A stretch of 64,000 nucleotides of DNA. Source: Bog-473 sp963719485 (GTDB lineage Bacteria; Actinomycetota; Acidimicrobiia; Acidimicrobiales; RAAP-2). Of the stretch, positions 1 to 7,861 are shown piece after piece. A model generated the notes under the pieces. That model worked only from the letters and a program-made list of their open reading frames with translations, did not search any database and was not told the DNA's origin. Where the stretch lies: positions 4,526,001 to 4,590,000 of the forward strand of contig OY970387.1 of assembly GCA_963719485.1 (NCBI GenBank). Reading direction: 5' to 3'. The translations under genes and the position numbers were made by a program. Within the stretch, counting starts at the first letter, position 1. The number at the start of each line of letters is the position of its first letter.

Positions 1-829
1 CGCCGCCGAGCTCCCTCTCCTCGTCATCGCCGAGCTGCTCGGTGTGCCCCAGGAGGACCGCCGCATGGTCTTCGACTGGTCGAACCGCATGATCGGCTCC
101 GAGGACCCCGAGTACCAGCTGCCCGGCGTCGACCCGGGCGAGGCGGCCATGCAGGTGTACAGCTACGCCGAGGAGATGGCCTCCACCCGCCGCCTCCAGC
201 CCAAGGAGGACCTGGTCTCGGTTCTGCTCAACGCCGAGGTGGAGGGTGAGAAGCTCGACCAGCTCGAGCTCGACCTCTTCTTCCTCCTCCTGATCGTGGC
301 GGGGAACGAGACGACCCGGAACCTCATGTCGGGGGCGATGACCGCCTTCTTCGAGCACCCCGAGCAGTGGGAGCTGCTGCGCCGGGACCGCTCGCTGCTG
401 CCCGGCGCCGTCGAGGAGATGCTGCGCTACGTGACGCCGGTCATGCACTTCCGCCGCACGGCGACCGCCGACATGGAGCTGCACGAGCAGGAGATCAAGG
501 AGGGCGACAAGATCGTCTTCTGGCACACGTCGGCCAACCGCGACGAGTCGGCTTTCGAGAACCCCAACTCGTTCGACATCACCCGGTCCCCCAACAACCA
601 CATCGCGTTCGGCGGCGGCGGGCCGCACTTCTGCCTGGGGGCGAACCTGGCCCGAATGGAGATCATGGTCATGTTCGACCGCGTCCTCGACCGCCTGCCC
701 GACATCCGCCTGGACGGCGAGGTGCAGCGCCTGCAGTCGAACTTCATCAACGGGACCAAGCACATCCCCGTCGCCTTCGCACCGTCCGCCCCCGTCGGGG
801 GCACACCGCTCCCGGCCCAGGCCCGCTGA
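1..829 (+). CDS. Cytochrome P450 (C-terminal part, 5' end outside window)
   Basis: Heme monooxygenase that hydroxylates a small hydrophobic substrate using electrons from a ferredoxin; the substrate cannot be told. The reading frame is already open at base 2, so the protein begins upstream. Visible marks are the I-helix oxygen-activation segment (LLIVAGNETTR), the K-helix ExxR (EEMLR) and the heme-binding loop FGGGGPHFCLG, whose Cys is the axial thiolate. The body is a typical soluble bacterial class I P450 with no membrane anchor in the visible part. An LLM-type oxidoreductase starts 10 bases downstream on the same strand, suggesting one transcript for an oxidative catabolic pathway. The family call is firm; the subfamily is not assignable. 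Confidence 0.93.
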   Translation, partial: AAELPLLVIAELLGVPQEDRRMVFDWSNRMIGSEDPEYQLPGVDPGEAAMQVYSYAEEMASTRRLQPKEDLVSVLLNAEVEGEKLDQLELDLFFLLLIVAGNETTRNLMSGAMTAFFEHPEQWELLRRDRSLLPGAVEEMLRYVTPVMHFRRTATADMELHEQEIKEGDKIVFWHTSANRDESAFENPNSFDITRSPNNHIAFGGGGPHFCLGANLARMEIMVMFDRVLDRLPDIRLDGEVQRLQSNFINGTKHIPVAFAPSAPVGGTPLPAQAR

Positions 830-839
830 GTCCGGCGCC

Positions 840-1745
840 GTGAGCGACCACACGGTGCGCTTCCATCAGGCCATCTCGTTCCTGCCGACGCGCCATGCGA
901 TCCCACTGGCTCTGGCCTCCGACGAGCTCGGCTACGGCGGCATGTACGTCTCCGACCACCTGTTCAACCCACGCGAGCTCGAGTCGCGCTACACGTACTC
1001 GACGCGCGAGGACGGCGCGCCCAGCTGGGACACCGAGACGGCGTGGCCCGACCCGATGTGCGTGATCTCCGCCATGGCCGCGGCGACCGAGAACCTGCTC
1101 TTCACCACCGGCGTCTACATCGCGCCGCTGCGCGACCTCATGACGGTGGCCAAGACCGTCGGCACGACCGCGGTGCTGGCGGGCAACCGGCTGCGCCTCG
1201 GTGTCGGGGTCGGCTGGTGCAAGGAGGAGTTCGAGCAGACCGGCCAGGACTTCGCCACCCGGGGCAAGCGGCTCGACGAGATGATCGTCGCGCTGCGCGC
1301 CCTGTGGGCCGGCGGCTGGGTCGAGTTCCACGGTGACTACTACGACGTCCCGGAGTGCCAGATCGAGCCCGCCCCCACCGAGCCGGTCCCGATCATCGGC
1401 GGCGGCCACTCCCCCGTCGCGCTGCGTCGGACGGCGGCCCTGTGCGACGGCTGGATCGCCGCCGGGGCCTACACCGAGGACGAGGCGTGGGTCCACCTGG
1501 CTGAGCTGCACGACGCGCTGAAGGCGGCCGGGCGGGACAAGGAGGGCTTCACCGTCTACCTCTCACTCAAGGAGCGGCCCGATGTCGACCTCTACCGTCG
1601 CTTCGCCGACGCCGGGGTGACCGACTTCGTGTGCGCGCCGTGGATGTTCGCCGACATCGCGCCGGGCACGCCCGACGACGAGGCCCTCGAGACACGCCTC
1701 GGTTTGGTGCGGTGGTTCGCCGAGGAGATCATCGCCAAGGTCTGA
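840..1745 (+). CDS. LLM-class flavin/F420-dependent oxidoreductase
   Basis: Luciferase-like TIM-barrel oxidoreductase of about 301 residues, starting at GTG ten bases after the P450 stop. The N-terminal FLPTRHAIPLALASDELG and the central segment NRLRLGVGVGWCKEEFE are typical of the TIGR03619-like F420-dependent branch. The protein ends with a short C-terminal helix of the barrel. It probably uses reduced F420 or FMN for hydride transfer; cofD and cofE lie 30 kb away in the same window, so F420 is made by this organism. Its substrate is unknown. The spacing to the P450 and to the next LLM gene suggests an operon. Confidence 0.9.
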   Translation: MSDHTVRFHQAISFLPTRHAIPLALASDELGYGGMYVSDHLFNPRELESRYTYSTREDGAPSWDTETAWPDPMCVISAMAAATENLLFTTGVYIAPLRDLMTVAKTVGTTAVLAGNRLRLGVGVGWCKEEFEQTGQDFATRGKRLDEMIVALRALWAGGWVEFHGDYYDVPECQIEPAPTEPVPIIGGGHSPVALRRTAALCDGWIAAGAYTEDEAWVHLAELHDALKAAGRDKEGFTVYLSLKERPDVDLYRRFADAGVTDFVCAPWMFADIAPGTPDDEALETRLGLVRWFAEEIIAKV

Positions 1746-1815
1746 CACACTTCGGTCGGACACAGTGCCGAGCGCCGAGCGCGCCGGGACGCCGAGAAGC
1801 CGAGAGGAGTCGCAC

Positions 1816-2853
1816 GTGAAGACGATGAAGATCGGCCTGCAGATGGGTTACTGGGGCGCGGGGCCGCCTCCCAACGCGGTCGAGCTCGTGACGGAGGCCG
1901 ACCGCCTCGGCTACGACTCGGTCTGGACGGCGGAGTCCTACGGTTCCGACGCCCTGACTCCGCTGGCGTGGTGGGGCTCGCAGACGGAGCGGGTGCGCCT
2001 CGGCACGTCGCTCTGCCAACTCTCGGCGCGCACGCCGACCGCCATGGCCATGGCGGCACAGACCATGGACCACCTCTCGGGCGGGCGCTTCGTACTCGGC
2101 CTCGGGGTGTCGGGACCCCAGGTGGTCGAGGGCTGGTACGGCCAGCCCTTTCCGGCTCCGCTGGCGCGCACCCGCGAGTACGTCGACGTCGTGCGCCAGG
2201 TCCTCGCCCGCGAGAAGCCGGTGACCAACGACGGCCCGCACTACCCGCTCCCGTATCCGGGCGGAACCGGTCTGGGCAAACCGCTGAAGTCGATCGTGCA
2301 CGCGCTGCGGGCCGACATCCCGATCATTCTGGGGGCGGAGGGCCCGAAGAACGTCGCCCTGGCGGCGGAGATCGCCGACGGCTGGTTCCCCATCTTCTTC
2401 TCCCCCCGCGCCATGTCCTCCTTCGAGGCGTCGCTCGACGAGGGGTTCGCCCGCCCGACCGCCCGGCGCAACGCGGCGGACTTCGAGGTGCTGGCCTTCG
2501 CGCCGACCGTAATCAGTGACGACACGGACGCGGCGGCGGACGGGTTCCGGCCGTATCTCGCCCTCTACATCGGCGGCATGGGGGCCAAGGAGATGAACTT
2601 CCACTTCGACGTCTTCGCGCGCATGGGCTACGAGGAAGCGGCCACCAAGATCCAGGATGCCTACCTCGACGGGCGCAAGGACGATGCCGCCGCCGCCGTC
2701 CCCACCGCCATGGTGGAGGACATCGCTCTGGTGGGCCCCGTGGCCAAGATCCGTGACGACCTCGATGCCTGGCGCGAGTCGCGTGCCACCACGATGCTGA
2801 TCAACGGCGACGTCGCGACCTTGCGCACCATGGCCGAGCTCGTCCTCGGCTAG
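1816..2853 (+). CDS. LLM-class F420-dependent oxidoreductase
   Basis: Second luciferase-like monooxygenase-fold protein, 345 residues, different from its neighbour (closer to the F420-dependent methylene-H4MPT reductase-like branch). Typical segments are KIGLQMGYWGAGPP at the start, GRFVLGLGVSGPQVVEGW in the middle and IADGWFPIFFSP near the flavin/F420 pocket. The GTG at 1816 is preferred over an upstream in-frame ATG because GAGGAG lies 6 bases before it and the protein then starts directly in the first beta strand. It follows the previous LLM gene by 70 bases and is probably co-transcribed. The substrate is unknown; a redox step in lipid or xenobiotic breakdown is inferred. Confidence 0.9.
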   Translation: MKTMKIGLQMGYWGAGPPPNAVELVTEADRLGYDSVWTAESYGSDALTPLAWWGSQTERVRLGTSLCQLSARTPTAMAMAAQTMDHLSGGRFVLGLGVSGPQVVEGWYGQPFPAPLARTREYVDVVRQVLAREKPVTNDGPHYPLPYPGGTGLGKPLKSIVHALRADIPIILGAEGPKNVALAAEIADGWFPIFFSPRAMSSFEASLDEGFARPTARRNAADFEVLAFAPTVISDDTDAAADGFRPYLALYIGGMGAKEMNFHFDVFARMGYEEAATKIQDAYLDGRKDDAAAAVPTAMVEDIALVGPVAKIRDDLDAWRESRATTMLINGDVATLRTMAELVLG

Positions 2854-2925
2854 GACGGCCAGGTGGCCATCGGTCCCTGGCCTCTCCGTAGGCCCGCACG
2901 GTCCGAGCCGAACCCAGAGACGGCG

Positions 2926-2931
2926 TAGGGT
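2926..2931 (+). promoter_or_regulatory. -10 element (TAGGGT), leaderless promoter of the methyltransferase
   Basis: TAGGGT is followed by 6 bases and then the GTG start at 2938. This TANNNT-N6-8-GTG/ATG arrangement is the known actinobacterial leaderless signature. No Shine-Dalgarno sequence precedes the start. No clear -35 box is visible. Confidence 0.5.
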
Positions 2932-2937
2932 GCCCGC

Positions 2938-3609
2938 GTGAGTTCCTCTTACTGGCGTGGCGCCGCCGAGGACGAGGCCATGCAGGACGAGCACGGCTTC
3001 ATATGGAAGGCGATGCTCGAGACCATCGACATGGACCTGGCGGGAAAGCGGGTACTCGATGCTGGCTGCAATCGAGGGGGCTTCCTCCGCCTGCTCGTCG
3101 ATTCAGCGTGCATCGCGGAGGGCCACGGGTACGACCCGGCCTCGGACGCCATTGCGGACGCCCGCCGCCTCGCCGGCGTCAGGCCGCTCACCTTCGAGGT
3201 TGCCGAGACGGTTCCGGACGGATGGGGCGAATTCGACGTGGCCTTCAGCCACGAGGTCCTCTACGTGCTCAAAGACCTCGTGGCCCACGCGGCTGGTCTC
3301 TTTGCCGCCTTGAAGCCCAGCGCGTCGTACTTCGCGGTCATGGGCGTTCACCAGGAGAGTCCGATGATGTCGACGTGGCACGCGGAAACTGCAGTCGAAC
3401 TCGACCTTCCACGGCTCTACACACTCGACGAGGTCGCCGGCGTCTTCGAGCACGCCGGCTTCTCCGTGTCCATTTCCAACCTGAAAGTGGGGTTCGTCCC
3501 GGTGTCAGCGCATCGGCACGGGCACGACCACCGTACGGACCTCCTCGCGTGGTTGGACTACTACACCCGGGAAAAGGTCCTGCTGCGCTTCACGCGCCCG
3601 TCCGCATAG
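2938..3609 (+). CDS. Class I SAM-dependent methyltransferase
   Basis: Protein of 223 residues with the Rossmann SAM-binding motif I VLDAGCNRGGFLRLL near residue 40 and the acidic turn GYDPASDAI after strand 2. The post-motif segment FDVAFSHEVLYVLKDL resembles UbiE/SmtA-type enzymes. The acceptor is unknown. The start GTG at 2938 has a -10-like TAGGGT 6 bases upstream and no ribosome site, so the transcript is probably leaderless and independent of the LLM genes. It converges on the membrane protein gene on the other strand. Confidence 0.87.
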   Translation: MSSSYWRGAAEDEAMQDEHGFIWKAMLETIDMDLAGKRVLDAGCNRGGFLRLLVDSACIAEGHGYDPASDAIADARRLAGVRPLTFEVAETVPDGWGEFDVAFSHEVLYVLKDLVAHAAGLFAALKPSASYFAVMGVHQESPMMSTWHAETAVELDLPRLYTLDEVAGVFEHAGFSVSISNLKVGFVPVSAHRHGHDHRTDLLAWLDYYTREKVLLRFTRPSA

Positions 3610-3707
3610 CCGTACGGTCGTGGTCGAGCGGGTGGCCTCTTGGCCATAGGGGGAACGTTCGAGAACTGGTACCGCGGGAAGCACTTCTCACCGAGCGTTG
3701 CCCTCGG

Positions 3708-4124
3708 TCACATCGCTCTGGGGACCCCCGCGGCCGGGCCGACGTACTGCGATTCCCCGAAGCCCAGGATCGGGACGAAGATGAAGTTCAAGAAGAACAG
3801 CCCGACCGCGAAGCCGGAGCTCTTGGCGAATGACTTGGCCAGATCGATGGCGATGATGATGCCGACAACGACCAGGAGGATCCAGCCCACGAACGGGACG
3901 ATGACGCCCACGAAGAAGAGCGCCAGCCACCAGGCCGGCCTCCCGATGACCTTCAACAGGACGTAGAGGTTGTAGATCGGGATGATCGCCGCCCACCCCG
4001 GCTGGCCCGCCTTGACGAACACCTTCCACAAAGCCGCGATCTCGAGGACGATGATCGCGATGTAGATGATGACGAGGATGAAGACGAATCCCCCGTTGGT
4101 GGAGGCAAGCATCAGAGCGGACAC
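3708..4124 (-). CDS. Small multi-pass membrane protein, DUF5684 family
   Basis: A 138-residue integral membrane protein with about four hydrophobic segments. The first is near residues 10-30 (FVFILVIIYIAIIVLEIAAL) and is followed by the signature AGQPGWAAIIPIYNLYVLLK typical of DUF5684 proteins. The function of the family is unknown; some members are fused to signal-peptidase-like domains, but none is fused here. I start it at GTG 4124 because GGAGG stands 6 bases upstream; the ATG four codons later is an alternative. The longer open frame upstream of this is arginine-rich and has no family character. Confidence 0.8.
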   Translation of the reverse strand: MSALMLASTNGGFVFILVIIYIAIIVLEIAALWKVFVKAGQPGWAAIIPIYNLYVLLKVIGRPAWWLALFFVGVIVPFVGWILLVVVGIIIAIDLAKSFAKSSGFAVGLFFLNFIFVPILGFGESQYVGPAAGVPRAM

Positions 4125-4246
4125 GTGAGCCCTCCAGTTCTGCCCGATCCCTCGGACGGCCGCTCCGCGCATCGTAGGCACCCTGCACCGCCCGGTGCAG
4201 GGATGCTGACCAGGCATGCACGACCTGGTCACACGGTTCGGCCACA

Positions 4247-4906
4247 ATGCCGTCCATGACCCTGTTCGACGTGGCCGACCTCTTCCGGTCCGAGCCGTCG
4301 CCGGACTGCACCGGTGGGCTGCCGAAGGCGCCGGAGAGCGTGTCCGAGACGGCACCACCCCGGGACGCCGTCAGCGCGGTCGAGGCGTCGCCCGAAGTCG
4401 AGGTCCGGATCAGCAAGCGCCGCAAGAAGACGTCCGAGGCCAAGTGGGTCGGTGGTCGCATCGTGGTGTCGCTGCCGGCGCATCTCGACGTCGAGAGCCG
4501 GCAGAAGACGATCGACTGGTTGGTGGACCGGCTCCTCACCCGCCACCGATTGCAGTCCGGGCTCACTGACGATGACCTACTGGCCCGCGCCGTCGAGCTG
4601 AGCAACCGCTACCTGGTCGGGGCCCGTCCCGCCTCCGTGCGTTGGGTCACCAACCAGACGGCGCGCTGGGGCTCGTGCTCGTACCACTCGGGCGACATCC
4701 GTGTCTCGCACCGCCTGCGCGTCGTGCCCGAATGGGTGCTCGACTCCGTGCTGGTGCACGAGGTGGCGCACCTCACGCACCCGGACCACTCCCCCGCCTT
4801 CCACAAGCTGGCCGGCGCGTATCCGCGTCACAAGGAGGCGGGCGTGTTCCTGGCCGGCTACGGCCTGGGGTTGTCGAATCCCTCGCCGCAGACCCCGCCG
4901 GACTGA
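4247..4906 (+). CDS. YgjP-like zinc metallopeptidase (M48/SprT-like fold)
   Basis: A 219-residue protein whose C-terminal half carries the zinc-protease motif HEVAHLTHPDHSPAFH (HExxH with a downstream His) and the preceding WGSCS segment characteristic of the YgjP/DUF45 family. The N-terminal 60 residues are polar and poorly conserved. The family is linked to protein or restriction-related hydrolysis, but cellular substrates are not established. A second ATG at 4256 is equally possible as the start. It is divergently oriented from the DUF5684 gene across a 122-base spacer and stands alone. Confidence 0.82.
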   Translation: MPSMTLFDVADLFRSEPSPDCTGGLPKAPESVSETAPPRDAVSAVEASPEVEVRISKRRKKTSEAKWVGGRIVVSLPAHLDVESRQKTIDWLVDRLLTRHRLQSGLTDDDLLARAVELSNRYLVGARPASVRWVTNQTARWGSCSYHSGDIRVSHRLRVVPEWVLDSVLVHEVAHLTHPDHSPAFHKLAGAYPRHKEAGVFLAGYGLGLSNPSPQTPPD

Positions 4907-4968
4907 GCCCCGGGCCTCGTCAGGCGGGCTCCACCACCCGCACTCGCCCCCGCCGGCGCTGGCTTTCG

Positions 4969-5093
4969 CGGGTCAGAAGCAAGAACCTGTGCAGCGGGTC
5001 GTCGCGGTCGACGCCCACGCGTGGTGGAGCTGGACGCCGCGTTCACCTCGGCCTGGAAGGTGGCGATGGTGCTTCTCGAGGTGGACCCGCGCA
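4969..5093 (-). pseudogene. Decayed acyl-CoA dehydrogenase fragment
   Basis: Read on the minus strand, this stretch still spells pieces of the C-terminal domain of the intact acyl-CoA dehydrogenase at 6559-7830. The pieces are RVHLEK then (shifted) IATFQA, matching RVQFDKPIATFQA, followed by VNAAS and, in another frame, VGVDRDDPLHRFLLLT, matching VGVDRDYPLHRYFLLT. The roughly 50 residues between the two blocks are deleted and at least two frameshifts are present, so it cannot code. It lies on the far side of the DUF222-HNH gene from the intact homologue. The rest of the 295-base gap (4907-5201) holds nothing else I can identify. Confidence 0.75.
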
Positions 5094-5201
5094 GAGTTCC
5101 CCCCAAGGAACGGTCGCGGCGATTCGGCGTTGTGCGCGCACGAAATGTCAGCGCAATTTCGCGCCGGTGAGGTGTGACAACCCCGTGCTTCCATCGAAGA
5201 C

Positions 5202-6371
5202 ATGGAGTTGGACGACATCGAAGAGGCGCTCGACGCACTGGTCGCGTCCGGCGCGGCGAACTACGGCGACGGTGCGTCGATCGAGCGGCTGCACCGGATC
5301 CAGTCGCGCTTGGACTCCTTCGTCACCGAGTCGACGGCGGCCTTCGAGGCGGGGGAGGAGTGGGCGGCCGACGGCGCTAAGACGGCGGCTTCGTGGATCG
5401 CCACGCGCTGTCGGGTCCCGCGGGCCGCCGCCAAGCGCCGGGTGCGCCTCGGACGGGCGCTGCGCCACCTGCCCGGGTGCGCCGAGGCGTGGCGGGAGGG
5501 GGCCATCGGGGTGGATGCGGCCCGGGCCATCGCCTCGGCGAGGCGGCACCGCACCGAGGCCGCCATGGCGCGCGACGAGTCGATGCTCGTGGCCCAGGCG
5601 GCCGAGATGGGCTTCGAGGACTTCGACCGGGCCCTCTCCTACTGGAAGCAGCTGGCCGACCCCGACGGGGCCGACGCGGCCGACGAGGAGCGCAAGGCGT
5701 CGCGCAACGTCTTCTTGGAGACCAGCTTCAGCGGCATGTGGCTGGGCCAGATGACGCTGGACCCGGTGTCGGGCTCCATTGTGGCGGGCGAGCTCAACCG
5801 CCTCGAGCACGACCTCTTCGAGGCCGACTGCGCCGAGGCCACCGAGCGCCTGGGGCGCCGGGCCCGCCTCGACGAGCTGGCCCGCACGTCGGCCCAGCGC
5901 CGGGCCGACGCCCTCGTCGAGATGGCGACGCGCAGTGCCAGCGCCCCGGCCGATGGCATCCGCCCCGCCCCGCTCTTCTCCGTCTTCGTCGGCTACGAGA
6001 CGCTGCACGGGCGCATCTGTGAGCTCGAGAACGGGACCGTCCTCGCCCCCTCCGCCCTCGCCCCCTGGATGGACGCTGCCTACTTCGAGCGGGCCATCTT
6101 CAGCCTCGGCAACCGGGTCGACGTCAGCGTGCGGGCGAGGTTGTTCACCGGGGGGACGCGGCGGGCCATCGAGCTGCGCGACCGCATCTGCACCCACCCC
6201 TACTGCTACGAGCCGGCGGAGAACTGCCAGGGCGACCACATCGAGACCTGGGCCGAGGGGGGCGCCACCACCCAGGAGAACGGGCGACTGCTCTGCGGGT
6301 TCCACAACCGCCTGCGCAACCAAAACGAGCACCGCCCCCAGCGCCAGCGCCCTCCGCCGACTGCGGCTTGA
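5202..6371 (+). CDS. DUF222 domain HNH endonuclease (13E12 repeat family)
   Basis: A 389-residue protein with an alpha-helical N-terminal DUF222 region (about residues 1-290) and a C-terminal HNH nuclease domain. The latter has two Cys pairs (CTHPYCYEP) and the core GDHIETWAEGG with the following ENGRLLCGFHN. The family corresponds to the mycobacterial REP13E12 proteins, which occur in many copies in actinobacteria and are suspected of mobility. The protein is full length with all nuclease residues present. It is flanked by an acyl-CoA dehydrogenase remnant upstream and the intact dehydrogenase (opposite strand) downstream, which fits insertion near that gene. No inverted repeats were found at its ends. 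Confidence 0.92.
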   Translation: MELDDIEEALDALVASGAANYGDGASIERLHRIQSRLDSFVTESTAAFEAGEEWAADGAKTAASWIATRCRVPRAAAKRRVRLGRALRHLPGCAEAWREGAIGVDAARAIASARRHRTEAAMARDESMLVAQAAEMGFEDFDRALSYWKQLADPDGADAADEERKASRNVFLETSFSGMWLGQMTLDPVSGSIVAGELNRLEHDLFEADCAEATERLGRRARLDELARTSAQRRADALVEMATRSASAPADGIRPAPLFSVFVGYETLHGRICELENGTVLAPSALAPWMDAAYFERAIFSLGNRVDVSVRARLFTGGTRRAIELRDRICTHPYCYEPAENCQGDHIETWAEGGATTQENGRLLCGFHNRLRNQNEHRPQRQRPPPTAA

Positions 6372-6558
6372 CGGGGCGCCCCGCCCGGCCAGCCCAACCC
6401 GTCCCGCCTGTCACGCCGGCCGATCAGGCCCGGTGCAGTTGAAAAGCACGGCGCTCGACGCTTCGGCGCGCCCGCGCACAGGAAGTGTCAGCATGTCCCG
6501 GGACGCTGACGACACTCTGAGCCGTCCAGTTCACGCGCAGATCGGCGCGCTCGTCGGA

Positions 6559-7830
6559 TCAGACGGGCTCGTCGGCCAGCATCCGCCCCAGCCGGCGCAG
6601 ACTCTCGGTCGCCCCACCGAGCGTGAGCTCGATCTGACGGGTCAGGAGGAAATACCGGTGCAGCGGGTAGTCGCGGTCGACGCCCACCCCGCCGTGGAGG
6701 TGGGATGCCGCGTGCACGACGCGCTGGCCGCCCTCGGCGGCCCAGTACTTGGCGATCGCCACCTCGGCGGCCGCCGGCAGACCGGCCGCCAGCCGTGCCG
6801 CGGCCTGCCACGCCGTCAGCCGGATGGCCTCCGTGTCGACGTAGGCGTCGGCGGCGCGCTGCCCCACGGCCTGGAAGGTGGCGATCGGCTTGTCGAACTG
6901 CACCCGCGTCTTGGTGTACTCGGCCGTGAGCTCGAGGGCCGAGGCGCAGACGCCGGCCTCCTGAATGCAGAGCGCCGTCGTGGCGAACTCGGTGATGCAC
7001 TCGATCACCGCAGCACCGTCCGCGCCGTCGCCCAGGAGACGGTCCGCGCCGACGCGGACCCCGTCGAGCTCGACGATCGCCTCGGGCCGACCGGTGGTGG
7101 TGGTCTGGCGAATCAGGGTAAGTCCGTCCGCGCCGTCGCCCAGGAGACGGTCCGCGCCGACGCGGACCCCGTCGAGCTCGACGATCGCCTCGGGCCGACC
7201 GGTGGTGGTGGTCTGGCGAATCAGGGTAAGTCCGTCCGCACCCGCATCGACGATGAACACGCCGGGTCCAGTGGCGGACCCGTCTGCGGTCTGGCAGGTC
7301 GCCGGTACCAGGATGGCGTCGGCCACGAGGGCCGCCGGGACACAGGCCTTGGTTCCCGCCAGGACCCATGAGCCGTCGGACTGCGCGGTCGCCGAGGTGG
7401 CGGGCTCCGTCCCGCCGGGCAGGATCACCTCGCCGGCCAGCTCGGCCATGGCCGCTGTGAGGACCGTCTCGCCCGCGGCCACCCCGGTCAGCCAGGTCTT
7501 GCGCTGCGCGTCGGTGCCGAAGCGATCGATGGGCAGGGCACCGTAGACCATCGTCTCGACCACGGGGACGTAGGCCGCCGTCCGGCCCGCCGCCTCCACG
7601 ACCAGGCAGGCCGCCACGAAGTCGAGCCCCGCCCCGCCGACGTCCTCGCTCAGGTGGATGCCGAGCAGTCCCGCAGCGGCCAGGTCCCTCCAGAGGTCGC
7701 GGTCGAACGGCCCGTCGTCGCCCGCCGCCGCCTCCACCTCCTTGAGCCGATCGTGCGTCGACCGCTCGCCGAAGATCTGCCCGGCGAGCTCGCGCACCGC
7801 TTCTTGCTCTTCGCTGTAGTTGAAGTCCAT
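6559..7830 (-). CDS. Acyl-CoA dehydrogenase with an internal 36-residue tandem duplication
   Basis: FAD-dependent acyl-CoA dehydrogenase family protein, 423 residues, starting at ATG 7830 with AGGAG 7 bases upstream. It has the N-terminal helical domain (FNYSEEQEAVRELAGQIF), the middle beta domain and the C-terminal helical domain (QFDKPIATFQAVGQRAAD, then HLHGGVGVDRDYPLHRYF). In the middle domain a 36-residue block beginning GADGLTLIRQTTTTGRPEAI occurs twice in immediate succession, identical in DNA. Without the extra copy the protein would have the usual size of about 387 residues. It lies 31 bases downstream of the second dehydrogenase gene, so the two are probably one operon and may form a heteromer, as paired dehydrogenases of this type often do in steroid or side-chain catabolism. 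Confidence 0.92.
   Translation of the reverse strand: MDFNYSEEQEAVRELAGQIFGERSTHDRLKEVEAAAGDDGPFDRDLWRDLAAAGLLGIHLSEDVGGAGLDFVAACLVVEAAGRTAAYVPVVETMVYGALPIDRFGTDAQRKTWLTGVAAGETVLTAAMAELAGEVILPGGTEPATSATAQSDGSWVLAGTKACVPAALVADAILVPATCQTADGSATGPGVFIVDAGADGLTLIRQTTTTGRPEAIVELDGVRVGADRLLGDGADGLTLIRQTTTTGRPEAIVELDGVRVGADRLLGDGADGAAVIECITEFATTALCIQEAGVCASALELTAEYTKTRVQFDKPIATFQAVGQRAADAYVDTEAIRLTAWQAAARLAAGLPAAAEVAIAKYWAAEGGQRVVHAASHLHGGVGVDRDYPLHRYFLLTRQIELTLGGATESLRRLGRMLADEPV
7016..7239. repeat. Perfect 108-bp tandem duplication inside the acyl-CoA dehydrogenase gene
   Basis: Bases 7016-7131 and 7124-7239 are identical with an offset of 108, giving two full units plus an 8-base overhang. The first differences are at 7015/7123 on one side and 7132/7240 on the other. 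The unit is a multiple of three, so the frame is kept and 36 residues are duplicated. Absence of any substitution means the event is recent or an assembly artefact. Confidence 0.97.
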
Positions 7831-7861
7831 GTGATCTCCTGGCTCGTTCGGCGGGCTCAGC

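Noticed and set aside
3640..3966. Plus-strand frame of 108 codons
   Set aside because: Antisense to the DUF5684 membrane protein, whose hydrophobic pattern and ribosome site are convincing.
6365..6390. GC-rich palindrome after the HNH stop (CGGGGCGCCCCG)
   Set aside because: No loop and no T-run, so not a credible terminator; such palindromes are common by chance at this GC content. The 187-base gap to the dehydrogenase holds nothing else I can name.
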